Shown here: one piece after another, positions 25,879 to 34,619 of the stretch
Layout: each line of letters opens with the position of its first letter
Position numbering within the stretch: the stretch's first letter is position 1
Origin: GCA-2720865 sp047630275
GTDB lineage: Bacteria > Bdellovibrionota > Bacteriovoracia > Bacteriovoracales > Bacteriovoracaceae
Direction of reading: 5' to 3'
Length of the DNA stretch: 64,000 nucleotides
Assembly (NCBI GenBank): GCA_047630275.1
Contig: JBLHVN010000001.1
Coordinates: 1,426,001-1,490,000 of the forward strand
Made by a program: the position numbers and the translations under genes
The notes under the pieces: model-generated
The model's input: the letters and a program-made list of their open reading frames with translations, nothing else
Database searches by the model: none
What the model was told of the DNA's origin: nothing

Positions 25879-26880
25879 ATGAGTTATTTTTGGGAAAATT
25901 TATCAGATGAGGAGCTTCTAGATCTTAACCTAGCTGACCTTGGTTTGACCCTAGAGTCTTCTTGGTGCGCTCCTTTAATCAAGCAACTTGAGCGAGAGCT
26001 ATGCGCTAAGGGCCTTAACTTTAAGCCCCACTGCTGGGTCTCAGATGAGTGGTTCTCTCCAGAGGGTATTCCTGGCATCGCTATTCCCTTTTTTGTCTTA
26101 CACCCTAGGCTTATCAAGTTAGAGCGAAAGATGATGGGACAAGTAGAAGGGGCCACGGGGCCTGGGTTTTTGAAGTTACTCCGCCACGAAGCCGGACACG
26201 CCATTGATCATGGTTTTTCCTTATCTAGAAGAAGAGGCAGAGAGCAGGTCTTTGGAGACCTCAATATTCCTTATCCAAAAGACTATAGCTACAGGCCTTA
26301 TAGTAAGAACTTTGTGCGCCATATTGGAGAAGGCTACGCTCAGGCCCATCCCGAAGAGGACTGGGCCGAGACCTTCGCCGTTTGGCTTACACCAAAGGCC
26401 AATTGGCGCCAAAAGTATAAGGGCTGGGGTGCCCTAGATAAGCTTAAGTTCATGAATAAGCTCATGACGGATCTCAAAGGGCGGATGCCCCGGGTTAAAT
26501 CAAAAGAAGTCATCGATTCACTTGCCGACTCACGGCTTACTTTGCGAAAATACTATGCAAGGAAGGCAATAAGCAAAAGAGTCAAGGGCAGGCCCTTTTT
26601 CGGAGCAAAACTGAAAAAGATCTTCACCCGCGGTAATGGTATTGATGGCGAGAGTCTTTTAAGAATTAAAAAGAATAAGCTCAGAAGAGCTGTCGCCGCC
26701 CAGACTGGGCAATACCAATACGAAATTGAACCTATGCTTAAGGACCTTTTAAAAGAAACTCGCGGAGGAACTCTCTATTATAGAGGAGACGTTAAGAAGC
26801 TTGAGTCTAAGCTGACCACTCTACTAGTAGAGGAATCAAGCCGATTTAAGAGGCAGGGAAGGCATAGGATTGTTATGTGA
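25879..26880 (+). CDS. Putative zinc-binding metallopeptidase, 333 aa
   Basis: The zinc motif HEAGHAIDHG (about residues 103-112) is followed some 50 residues later by EDWAETFAVWL, giving an HExxH plus downstream Glu site. This matches the putative zinc-binding metallopeptidase family seen next to ATP-grasp genes in other bacteria. There is no signal peptide. ATG 25879 is preferred over GTG 25873 because GGAG lies five bases before it. It heads a four-gene operon whose members overlap by 4, 4 and 1 nt. Confidence 0.8.
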   Translation: MSYFWENLSDEELLDLNLADLGLTLESSWCAPLIKQLERELCAKGLNFKPHCWVSDEWFSPEGIPGIAIPFFVLHPRLIKLERKMMGQVEGATGPGFLKLLRHEAGHAIDHGFSLSRRRGREQVFGDLNIPYPKDYSYRPYSKNFVRHIGEGYAQAHPEEDWAETFAVWLTPKANWRQKYKGWGALDKLKFMNKLMTDLKGRMPRVKSKEVIDSLADSRLTLRKYYARKAISKRVKGRPFFGAKLKKIFTRGNGIDGESLLRIKKNKLRRAVAAQTGQYQYEIEPMLKDLLKETRGGTLYYRGDVKKLESKLTTLLVEESSRFKRQGRHRIVM

Positions 26881-27908
26881 GTAAGCTTAGAATCTTAGTT
26901 TTAGTCCACGAGGCCTTAGTGCCTCCTGAAGACACGGGTAAGAGCCACGAAGAGATTGAATTTGAACCTTGGGTTACTGAATACCATGTGGTCTCAACTC
27001 TCAAAAAGATGAAGCACGAAGTGATGGTCCTTGGCGCCTATAGTGACTTAAGTGTGATCAGATCTGCCGTTGATGAATTCAAACCACATATTGTCTATAA
27101 CCTGCTTGAAGAATTTGATGGTCAGGCCCTCTTTGATCAAAATGTGGTCAGCTACCTAGAGCTCTTAAGAGTGCCTTATACTGGTTGCAATCCAAGAGGC
27201 CTTATCTTGGCCCGGGATAAATCCTTAGCTAAGAAGATCTTAACTTACCACCGCATCCCAACGCCTAAGTTCTTTGTCTTTCCTAAGAATAAAAAACTAA
27301 AAAGACCTAAGCATTTAGAATTTCCCCTAATGGTAAAATGCTTAACTGAAGAGGCCAGCTTTGGCATCTCTCAGGCCTCAGTTGTGCATAATGATGAAAA
27401 GCTGCAAGAGCGGATTGAGTATATCAATAATAAACTTGGGGACGACGCTCTGGTAGAGCAGTTTATCGAAGGGCGCGAACTCTATGTGGGCATACTTGGG
27501 AACTACCGCCAAAAGGTTATGCCAGTATGGGAGCTCTTTTTTGAAAAGGTTGAAAAGCCAGAGAAAGAATTTTATTCAAGCCGGGCAAAGTTTAATAAGA
27601 AGTACAGAAGTAAGAAAGGCATAAAGACAGGCCCTGCGGAGTTAGACCCGGCCCTCGAGAAAAAGGTGTACAGCATTTGTAAACGTGCCTACAAGGTTTT
27701 GAATTTAAACGGCTATGCTCGTATTGACCTTCGCTTAACTAGTGAAGGAAATGTTTATATCCTAGAGGCCAATCCGAACCCAGATATTTCTGCTACGGAT
27801 GAATTGGCCCAGAGCGCCTTACATATAAAGATTAAATACAAAGATCTTCTTTCAAAGATACTCAGTCTTGGTATAAGTTGGACAAAATCTTACGGAGAAT
27901 CAAAATGA
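26877..27908 (+). CDS. D-alanine-D-alanine ligase-like ATP-grasp enzyme, 343 aa
   Basis: The D-Ala ligase fold is evident: GCNPRGLILARDKSLAKKIL in the central region, a Gly-poor lid with TEEASFGISQ, and the C-terminal magnesium site RIDLRL and EANPNPDIS. It differs from housekeeping Ddl in the N-terminal domain, so it more likely joins other amino acids or modifies a peptide. It starts at GTG inside the preceding stop (GTGA), and ends in ATGA overlapping the Cys-repeat peptide gene. Substrate unknown. Confidence 0.82.
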   Translation: MSKLRILVLVHEALVPPEDTGKSHEEIEFEPWVTEYHVVSTLKKMKHEVMVLGAYSDLSVIRSAVDEFKPHIVYNLLEEFDGQALFDQNVVSYLELLRVPYTGCNPRGLILARDKSLAKKILTYHRIPTPKFFVFPKNKKLKRPKHLEFPLMVKCLTEEASFGISQASVVHNDEKLQERIEYINNKLGDDALVEQFIEGRELYVGILGNYRQKVMPVWELFFEKVEKPEKEFYSSRAKFNKKYRSKKGIKTGPAELDPALEKKVYSICKRAYKVLNLNGYARIDLRLTSEGNVYILEANPNPDISATDELAQSALHIKIKYKDLLSKILSLGISWTKSYGESK

Positions 27909-28189
27909 AATTACTTTGTTTTATATTACTTTTCAGCGCTTCAGCATTTGCTGAAGGGGAAAAAACAGACTTTCAAAAAGCCACAAAGAAGATTGAAAAA
28001 AGAAAAGGTTATTGTTCACCTCTTGATAAGATGATGAAGAAGTGTGAAACCGATGACGATGAGACTGATAAGAAGATCGTCGATAAGACTCAAAAAAAAT
28101 TGAAAGATGTTTCTAAAAAGGTTGAAAAGAAAGAGGACTATTGTTCTCCTTTAGATAAACTTGGTGGAAAGTGTGGGAAAAAAGATTAA
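27905..28189 (+). CDS. Secreted Cys-repeat peptide, 94 aa
   Basis: A signal peptide (MKLLCFILLFSASAFA) precedes two copies of a repeat. The first contains KKIEKRKGYCSPLDKMMKKC and the second KKVEKKEDYCSPLDKLGGKC; the shared core is YCSPLDK-x3-KC. The two cysteines of each copy would form a small loop. It is coupled to the ATP-grasp gene by ATGA and to the next gene by TAATG. A processed or modified secreted peptide is a reasonable inference, but nothing proves it. Confidence 0.7.
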   Translation: MKLLCFILLFSASAFAEGEKTDFQKATKKIEKRKGYCSPLDKMMKKCETDDDETDKKIVDKTQKKLKDVSKKVEKKEDYCSPLDKLGGKCGKKD

Positions 28190-28509
28190 TGAAGGTCTTT
28201 AGTAATGCTCCTTTACCAAATGATTTCGCTGGAGAAGCGGTGCTCTCTCCTGATGGATCTGAGTTTGCCCTAAGGCCTGATACTTCAAAGCTCTTTATTG
28301 ATTGGTGTGTTGAAGAGAATATTGAAGTCACGGGCTTTGATGTTTGGCTTCAAGGGCCAACTGATCATACGGCCCTTGATAAGTTTAGCTTTAGAGGGGA
28401 CCGCTTAGCTGTCCTTCGAGAGATTGATTGCGTTCTTAATCACTCTGACGTTCTAAGCTTTAACCGAGATATTCTTTTTAATATCTGGGTCAATTACCTT
28501 CCTCATTAG
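28189..28509 (+). CDS. Unknown protein of the metallopeptidase/ATP-grasp operon, 106 aa
   Basis: The ATG at 28189 overlaps the previous stop by one base (TAATG), so it belongs to the operon starting at 25879. The protein has no signal peptide or membrane segment and is a soluble alpha/beta sequence with two cysteines. I recognise no family. Its stop shares four bases with the convergent aldehyde dehydrogenase. Confidence 0.6.
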   Translation: MKVFSNAPLPNDFAGEAVLSPDGSEFALRPDTSKLFIDWCVEENIEVTGFDVWLQGPTDHTALDKFSFRGDRLAVLREIDCVLNHSDVLSFNRDILFNIWVNYLPH

Positions 28510-29882
28510 TGCTGTTGTCTTAAATGAAGGGCCTTTGGTTTAACAAAGGTAAAGATCCCGTGAAAGCTTAAGGTCATTCCAAGGCCAGAGTTCTTTCTGC
28601 CCGACCAGGGCGTATAGCCTGAGACCCTATCACAGCAATTTAAATAACAAGTTCCTGCGTCAAGTTGCTCCATCAGCTCTTCACCCCTATTTCTTTTAGA
28701 GGTATAAATGCTGGCCGTAAGCCCATAGTCTGAATCATTCATAAGTTTGATGGCCTCTTCATCATTCATCACTTTTTGAATGCCAATAATGGGACCGAAG
28801 CTCTCTTCTTTCATAACATCCATTTCATGAGTCACATTAGTAAGGACAGTTGGTTCAAAGAAATACCCAGGCCCACTAATTATCTTCCCGCCCATCTCAA
28901 GCCTTGCCCCTTTAGAAGTGGCGTCAGTGACTTGACCTAGAAGATAACTTAAATGATCTTTTCGACTGATGGCCCCTTGAGTGACTCCTTTTTCATTTGG
29001 ATCTCCGACCTTTAATTGAGAAGCGGCTTCAAGAAAATGAGTTAAGAACTCATCATAAACCTTTTCATGGACATAGATCCTTTCAACTGAGCAGCAGCTT
29101 TGCCCATTATTATAAAAGGCTCCACTAACAGCGGACTCAGCGGTCTCTTTTAAAGAGATGACTTCATCAGTCACATAAAGGGGATCTTTTCCCCCAAGTT
29201 CTAGGCCCACAGGAACTAGTTTTGGCGCCACTGTGGTGGCTATATGTTTTCCTGTAGCATAAGAGCCCGTGAAGAAGTAACCATCAAGAGGAAGCTCTAA
29301 GAGGGCCTGTCCCACTTCTTTTGCCCCAATGGCCAATTGGAAAACTTCTTTTGGAAAGCCAGCCTCGATGAGAAGCTTCTCTATTTCAATTCCAGTTAGA
29401 GTTGAGTATTCACTTGGTTTATAAAAAACGGCATTCCCACAAATTAGAGCAGGGACAAAGATATTGACTCCTACTAAATAGGGATAGTTCCATGCGGAAA
29501 TATTAGCGATCACACCAAGAGGCTCATAACTAATATACTCTTCAGTGCTTCCGTCGTGATTTACTTTTTCTTTTCTTAAGTGCTTTTCACTTTCTTGTAA
29601 AAAGAACTGGGTCTTAACCGCGGCCCCTTTGATTTCTCCTAGGGCCTCGTTAAGGGGCTTTCCCATTTCATCGCTCAGGATTTGCGCCAGCCTGTCTTTA
29701 TTGGCCCTGAGAAGATCAGCGAACTTACTCATCATGAGGATCCTATCTCGAACGCTTGTTTTTTTCCAAAGAGGTAGGGATTCTTTTAAAACCTTAAGCT
29801 TTTGATTAAGAGACTCAGGGGAATCGGTAGGTATTTCTTTTATCAGCTCTTCAGTGGCCGGGTTGATAATCTTCAAACTCAT
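28506..29882 (-). CDS. Aldehyde dehydrogenase, 458 aa
   Basis: Standard ALDH signatures are visible: a cofactor-binding ISAWNYPYLVG segment, the general base in LELGGKDP, and the catalytic Cys in NNGQSCCSVER. It is the last gene of a five-gene operon with permease, glutamine-synthetase-like ligase, Fe-alcohol dehydrogenase and GATase hydrolase. In the inferred pathway it would oxidise a gamma-glutamylated aldehyde to the acid before the glutamyl group is removed. It overlaps the upstream gene by 4 nt. Confidence 0.9.
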   Translation of the reverse strand: MSLKIINPATEELIKEIPTDSPESLNQKLKVLKESLPLWKKTSVRDRILMMSKFADLLRANKDRLAQILSDEMGKPLNEALGEIKGAAVKTQFFLQESEKHLRKEKVNHDGSTEEYISYEPLGVIANISAWNYPYLVGVNIFVPALICGNAVFYKPSEYSTLTGIEIEKLLIEAGFPKEVFQLAIGAKEVGQALLELPLDGYFFTGSYATGKHIATTVAPKLVPVGLELGGKDPLYVTDEVISLKETAESAVSGAFYNNGQSCCSVERIYVHEKVYDEFLTHFLEAASQLKVGDPNEKGVTQGAISRKDHLSYLLGQVTDATSKGARLEMGGKIISGPGYFFEPTVLTNVTHEMDVMKEESFGPIIGIQKVMNDEEAIKLMNDSDYGLTASIYTSKRNRGEELMEQLDAGTCYLNCCDRVSGYTPWSGRKNSGLGMTLSFHGIFTFVKPKALHLRQQH

Positions 29883-30622
29883 TTTAATTTCTCCACTTCT
29901 TTTAAGAAGTAATTATAGATTACATCAGGGTCGCAAACTTTATCTCCAAGGCTATGAGAAAACTCTGGATGCCATTGGACGCCGATGACGGTTTGATCTC
30001 CATTAAAATGAAAGGCTTCAATAATCTCATCTTGGCTTTTAGCATCAATTTGAAGATTCTTTCCAAGCTTCTTTACGGCCTGATGATGAACGGAGTTTAC
30101 GTTTAAGACGTCTTTTTTATAAAGTTTCTTTAAGAGACCTTCTTTATCTAAAGTGATCTTATGATTTACTTTATCGTATAGATCTGGATCTCTGTGAGCA
30201 ATCTTTGTCTCTAATTCTGTTTGTATATCTTGATGGAGGGTTCCGCCAAAGTAAGCATTTAGCACTTGAAACCCTCGGCAAATTCCATAGATAGGCTTCC
30301 CCGCCTTAAAGGCATAATCAATCACCTTTAATTCAAAATCATCCCGGTACTTATCCCCAGGCCATCTTTCTTTATTTAAATACGGTTCATTATAACTCTC
30401 AGGGCTTAAGTCAACTCCCCCTTGTATAACAAAGCCGTCTGCTTCTTCTAGATAGGGCTTAAGCAGCTTGTCCTCAAGATCAGGAAGTAAGTAAGGCATG
30501 ACCCCCTCTCTGGCGAGGTAGCGGACCATATCGTTTTCCATATAGGTTAAGCTCTTATGGCCAAAGACCACTCGGCTTGGGTCTTGGTACATAAAGCATG
30601 GAGTAAGGGCTATCTTTATCAA
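29879..30622 (-). CDS. Class I glutamine-amidotransferase-like gamma-glutamyl hydrolase (PuuD-type), 247 aa
   Basis: A C26-type peptidase: the nucleophile is Cys115 in GICRGFQVLNAYFGG, and the His-Glu pair is in GVQWHPEFS near the C-terminus. It closely follows the layout of PuuD, which hydrolyses gamma-glutamyl-GABA. In this operon it would release glutamate from the gamma-glutamylated end product. It overlaps both neighbours by 4 nt, so translation is coupled. Confidence 0.88.
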   Translation of the reverse strand: MIKIALTPCFMYQDPSRVVFGHKSLTYMENDMVRYLAREGVMPYLLPDLEDKLLKPYLEEADGFVIQGGVDLSPESYNEPYLNKERWPGDKYRDDFELKVIDYAFKAGKPIYGICRGFQVLNAYFGGTLHQDIQTELETKIAHRDPDLYDKVNHKITLDKEGLLKKLYKKDVLNVNSVHHQAVKKLGKNLQIDAKSQDEIIEAFHFNGDQTVIGVQWHPEFSHSLGDKVCDPDVIYNYFLKEVEKLK

Positions 30623-31779
30623 AGGGTACCTTCAAATGCGTTAGTATAAATATTTCTAAAGTCACCAAGACTTACTTCTTTTGGATTGCAAAGATGACAA
30701 ACATCTCTAAGAGCAAGATCACAAAGAGAGTCCATCTTAGAAGAATCCACTCCGAGTTCTGTTAGATTCAAGGGAAGCCCTAAAGACTTATTAAGGTTAA
30801 TAATCCAATCGATGAAACTCTTAGTGCTAACTTCCCCAAGGTCCAAGACTCTACAAAGAAATTCTATCCTCTCTTTAGAGACATCTTCATTAAACTTAAC
30901 CCCGTAAGGAAGCATGACAGCGTTTGCGAGTCCGTGATGGGTGTCAAAGACCGTTGATAAAGGGTGGGCCGTACTATGAACAACTCCTAGTCCTTTTTGA
31001 AAACTAGTGGCACCCATAAGGGCGGCCATTTGCATCTTTGATCTAGACTCAAGGCAAGGGGTAGTGGCGGCTTTGATAAGAGATTCGTGAATTAGTTTTA
31101 TTCCTTCTATGGCCACTCCATCGCAAAGGGGAGAGAACCCCTTAGAGAGGTAGGCTTCTATATTATGAGTTAAGGCGTCCATGCCCGTTGCGGCCGTGAC
31201 GGATCTTGGTAACTCCATGGTTAAGAGGGGATCAGCAAAGACGATTTTGGCCATGAGCCTAGGGGAGAAGAGGACTCTTTTTTGATGGGATTCATCTTCA
31301 GAGATTACTGTGGATCGCCCGACTTCAGAGCCTGTCCCACTGGTAGTAGGAATTGTTATAAAGTAAGGAACTTCATTAGTGACATACTTATCTCCTCCTA
31401 AAGCATCATCAAAATCAAAGAGGTCCCTATCATGATAGGCCTTAAGAGCGATGGCCCGGGCAACATCCATGCTGGCTCCGCCCCCGAGCCCAACTATACA
31501 GTCCGCTTTTTGATCATGATAGCTGGCCACACCGCTAAGAACATTTTTCTTAACAGGGTTTTTATCAATACCTGAAAAGCTTAAACAAGTAAGCCCTGAT
31601 TTTGAAAGCTCACTGATGATCTTTTCATAAAGAGGAAGTTTTATAAAGCCTGGGTCTGTTACAATTAAAGCTCGCTTTAAGCCTTGTTCGATTAAATGCG
31701 GACCGACTTCGTCGATAACCCCCGGACCAAAACGAATGGGGCAAGGGTAGTTATAAGTATAGCGTTGTTCAAAGTTCAT
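30619..31779 (-). CDS. Iron-containing alcohol dehydrogenase, 386 aa
   Basis: Typical type III alcohol dehydrogenase: GGGASMDVARAIA and PTTSGTGSEVGRSTV bind NAD and phosphate, and metal-binding His residues are in MDALTHNIEAY and VHSTAHPLS and FDTHHGLANA. It oxidises a primary alcohol to an aldehyde. A dedicated alcohol dehydrogenase in place of the amine oxidase of the Puu pathway points to an amino alcohol such as ethanolamine as the substrate of this operon. It overlaps the GATase gene by 4 nt. Confidence 0.9.
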   Translation of the reverse strand: MNFEQRYTYNYPCPIRFGPGVIDEVGPHLIEQGLKRALIVTDPGFIKLPLYEKIISELSKSGLTCLSFSGIDKNPVKKNVLSGVASYHDQKADCIVGLGGGASMDVARAIALKAYHDRDLFDFDDALGGDKYVTNEVPYFITIPTTSGTGSEVGRSTVISEDESHQKRVLFSPRLMAKIVFADPLLTMELPRSVTAATGMDALTHNIEAYLSKGFSPLCDGVAIEGIKLIHESLIKAATTPCLESRSKMQMAALMGATSFQKGLGVVHSTAHPLSTVFDTHHGLANAVMLPYGVKFNEDVSKERIEFLCRVLDLGEVSTKSFIDWIINLNKSLGLPLNLTELGVDSSKMDSLCDLALRDVCHLCNPKEVSLGDFRNIYTNAFEGTL

Positions 31780-31787
31780 TTTATCAC

Positions 31788-33137
31788 CTATATAATTTCA
31801 AAATATCTTTTGAGTTCCCAATCCGTAACAACCTTGGCAGCTTCACGCCATTCCCATTCTCTTGTTTGGGAAAAATGCTTAACAAATTCAACGCCTAGGA
31901 TTTCATTGGCGATCTTTGAATTTCTCATCCTTTCATTAGCTTCCCAAAGGTTAGAGGGAAGGACACCGTTCGATTTATCTGCGTAGCCGTTTCCGGTGCA
32001 AGGAGCTTGAGTAAGCTTTAAATTATTTTCAATTCCATATAGCCCACAAGCTAACGAAGCGGCCTGGGCCAGATAAGGATTGGCATCAGAGCCTGGCACT
32101 CTCATTTCAATCCTTGTTGATTTATTAGATCCAGGAAGAACCCGGATGGCCGTGGTTCTATTATCAATACCCCAAGTGACAGTCGTCGGGGCCCACATCC
32201 CTTCAACAAGACGTTTATAGCTATTCATCGTTGGGGCGTACATAGGAAGAATTTCAGGAAGACCAATTAAAAGCCCCGCTAAATAACTTTCCATAGTGGC
32301 GCTCATCTTATTATTTCCTTTTTCATCAAAGAAAACATTCTTCCCATCTTTCCAAAGACTCTGATGAATATGACCGGAGCAGCCTGGGAGTTTTTCATTG
32401 AATTTCGCCATGAAAGTGGGGATGACTCCATGGTGATGACCAATCTCTTTAGCGGAAGCCTTAAATAAGACGGCACGGTCAGCGGCTTCTAAGATATCTT
32501 GGTATAAAATGGCGGCTTCATAAACACCTGGACCAGTTTCTGTATGAAGACCTTCGATAGTCACTCTAAAGTCTTCCATAAGATCAAAAAGATCGTTAAA
32601 GAATTCTTTTCTTTGAGTTGATCTAAGAATGGAATAACCAAACATTCCGCGGGTCATGGGATTTGGGGATTGAAAATCAGCGTCGTTTAAGTCATTTGAG
32701 TTTTCCTCAAAATTAAACCACTCAAATTCTTGAGCAAAGATGGGAGAGTAGCCCATGTCTAAGGATTTTTGCCTAACCTTTTTAAGAAGACTTCTAGGGC
32801 ATACATGAAGGCCGTCAAAGTCTGCTAAGAAAAAAGGAATCTCTTCATCCCAGGGAACTTCTCTAAAAGTATTAAGATCAATCTTGGCGTTAGCATCCGG
32901 GTAGCCCGTATGCCAGCCTGTATAGTCCGTATTATCATAAGAAGCATCCGAGCTGTCCCAGCCGAAGATGACACTACAAAAACCAAAGCCACCCTCAAGG
33001 ACGGAGAGGAATTTATCTACATGAATCACCTTGCCCCTAAGGATTCCATCTATGTCAGTGACGGCCAATTTTACTTTATTGCCGCCAAAACTTTTTACTT
33101 TCGCTAGAATTTGTTCTTTTGTTAATTTTAATTGCAT
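31788..33137 (-). CDS. Glutamine-synthetase-like gamma-glutamyl-amine ligase, 449 aa
   Basis: The glutamine synthetase fold is evident, with PGCSGHIHQSLW in the active site, NSYKRLVEGMWAP, and the C-terminal RIEMRVPGSDANPYL. The length is of type I GS, but the sequence is of the PuuA/GlnA4 branch, which ligates glutamate to amines rather than ammonia. GlnA4 of Streptomyces coelicolor is a gamma-glutamylethanolamide synthetase. With the permease it would trap the imported amine. It lies 8 nt upstream of the alcohol dehydrogenase. Confidence 0.87.
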   Translation of the reverse strand: MQLKLTKEQILAKVKSFGGNKVKLAVTDIDGILRGKVIHVDKFLSVLEGGFGFCSVIFGWDSSDASYDNTDYTGWHTGYPDANAKIDLNTFREVPWDEEIPFFLADFDGLHVCPRSLLKKVRQKSLDMGYSPIFAQEFEWFNFEENSNDLNDADFQSPNPMTRGMFGYSILRSTQRKEFFNDLFDLMEDFRVTIEGLHTETGPGVYEAAILYQDILEAADRAVLFKASAKEIGHHHGVIPTFMAKFNEKLPGCSGHIHQSLWKDGKNVFFDEKGNNKMSATMESYLAGLLIGLPEILPMYAPTMNSYKRLVEGMWAPTTVTWGIDNRTTAIRVLPGSNKSTRIEMRVPGSDANPYLAQAASLACGLYGIENNLKLTQAPCTGNGYADKSNGVLPSNLWEANERMRNSKIANEILGVEFVKHFSQTREWEWREAAKVVTDWELKRYFEII

Positions 33138-34459
33138 TACTTTTCCTTATGAAAACAGGTGAAGATTAAACTTGAAGCAAACATAATCCCAAAAAAGAGA
33201 AGGGCTAGTCCTTGGTTATAATAACTCATGGCCACAATAGAGACACTTGCTATGATAAGAGCTAAGGCCGGAACTATGGGGTAGGCGAAGACTTTAAAAG
33301 GTCTTTCTAAGTTTGGTTCATCCCTTCTTAATTTGAAAAATGCGCACATAGAAATAATATAAAGACTTAAGGCCCCAAAGCAGGCCAGGGTAATAATATC
33401 ACCTGTCCTATCTGTAAGAACCGCGATGATTCCAATGATCATATTAAAAAATAAGGCAAAGGCTGGGGTTTTAAACCTTGAATGAGTGGTCCCAAAGATC
33501 TTAGGGGCAAAGCCCACTCTTCCAAACTCGTAAGTGGCCCTTCCTGAAGCCAGGATGATCCCATGAAAAGAAGCGACTAAGCCAAAGAGCCCTACCCATA
33601 CAATTAGATGATAAAGAAAAGCGCTTCCTCCAGCTATTGATTTAATAGCAAGGGGGAGGGGGGAATCTGAGGGCACCGTACTTCCTGCTTCGTAAACAAT
33701 AGACTCCCAACCATTGACTCCAATAGCTGAGGTAAAAGTAAGTAGGCAGAGGATAACCAGGGTTAAAATGGCAGAGCCAAAGCCAATGAGAACATTTCTT
33801 TGTGGGTTAACTGTTTCTTCAGCAACGTTGGCGACTCCTTCAATAGCAAGAAAGAACCAGATGGCAAAAGGAATGGCGCGAAAGACTCCCTCCCAGCCAT
33901 TAGGAAAAGAGTTCTTAGCTAAGTTAGCCGCTTCAAAATGAGGCAGGGCCACACCTGCAAAGATAAGAAGTTCAACCACAGCGATGATTGTGATGACCAG
34001 CTCAAACATGGCCGCGATCCTGACCCCTAAGATATTGATGCCCGTGAAAATAATAAAGGCCACAATGGCGATCATATTAACCGGGATGCTCGGCATATGA
34101 ATATTAAGATAGGCCCCTATAGCAAAAGCGATGGCCGGGGGAGCGAAGATGAATTCAATATTCTGTGCCATTCCGCCTAAGAAGCCCCATTGATCCCCAA
34201 AGGCCCGTCTAGAGTAATCAAAGGCACCACCGGCCTTTGGAATAGCGCAGGCAAGTTCTGTGTAGCTAAAAGTAAAACAAACATACATGATGATGATGAA
34301 GAAGGTGGCGATAGCAAGACCTAGGGTTCCTCCTTCAGGCAGACCTAGGTTCCATCCAAAATACATTCCACTAATAACGTACCCAACTCCAAGACCCCAT
34401 AGCATAAAGGGTCCTAGGGTGCGGTCGAGCTTGCCCTCATCCTTGGTCAAATCACTCAT
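33137..34459 (-). CDS. APC-superfamily permease of the ethanolamine-permease type, 440 aa
   Basis: It is a polytopic protein with about twelve hydrophobic helices. The N-terminal region WNLGLPEGGTLGLAIAT, and IPKAGGAFDYSRRAFG, closely resemble the ethanolamine permease (Eat) branch of the amino acid-polyamine-organocation family. It is the first gene of the operon and overlaps the ligase start by 1 nt. Substrate assignment as ethanolamine rests on this resemblance and on the downstream alcohol dehydrogenase. Confidence 0.85.
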   Translation of the reverse strand: MSDLTKDEGKLDRTLGPFMLWGLGVGYVISGMYFGWNLGLPEGGTLGLAIATFFIIIMYVCFTFSYTELACAIPKAGGAFDYSRRAFGDQWGFLGGMAQNIEFIFAPPAIAFAIGAYLNIHMPSIPVNMIAIVAFIIFTGINILGVRIAAMFELVITIIAVVELLIFAGVALPHFEAANLAKNSFPNGWEGVFRAIPFAIWFFLAIEGVANVAEETVNPQRNVLIGFGSAILTLVILCLLTFTSAIGVNGWESIVYEAGSTVPSDSPLPLAIKSIAGGSAFLYHLIVWVGLFGLVASFHGIILASGRATYEFGRVGFAPKIFGTTHSRFKTPAFALFFNMIIGIIAVLTDRTGDIITLACFGALSLYIISMCAFFKLRRDEPNLERPFKVFAYPIVPALALIIASVSIVAMSYYNQGLALLFFGIMFASSLIFTCFHKEK

Positions 34460-34578
34460 TGATACCTCACTAAAAGATTAAATTTTGAATCACTAAATGA
34501 TAGTTAATTAATAAGAATTCGTCTTAAAAAAAGAATAATGCAGAGGCGTATAGTCGGGAATTTAAAGAGGTAATTAAA

Positions 34579-34601
34579 GCGTGATCACTAGGTGACCACG
34601 C
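34579..34601 (-). terminator. Hairpin after the papain-like protease gene
   Basis: GCGTGATCAC and GTGACCACGC form a 10-bp stem with one mismatch and a TAG loop, 19 nt past the stop of the minus-strand protease gene. On that strand TTTAATT follows, so it is a plausible but weak intrinsic terminator. Confidence 0.5.
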
Positions 34602-34619
34602 TGGTACTGAAAACTCTCG

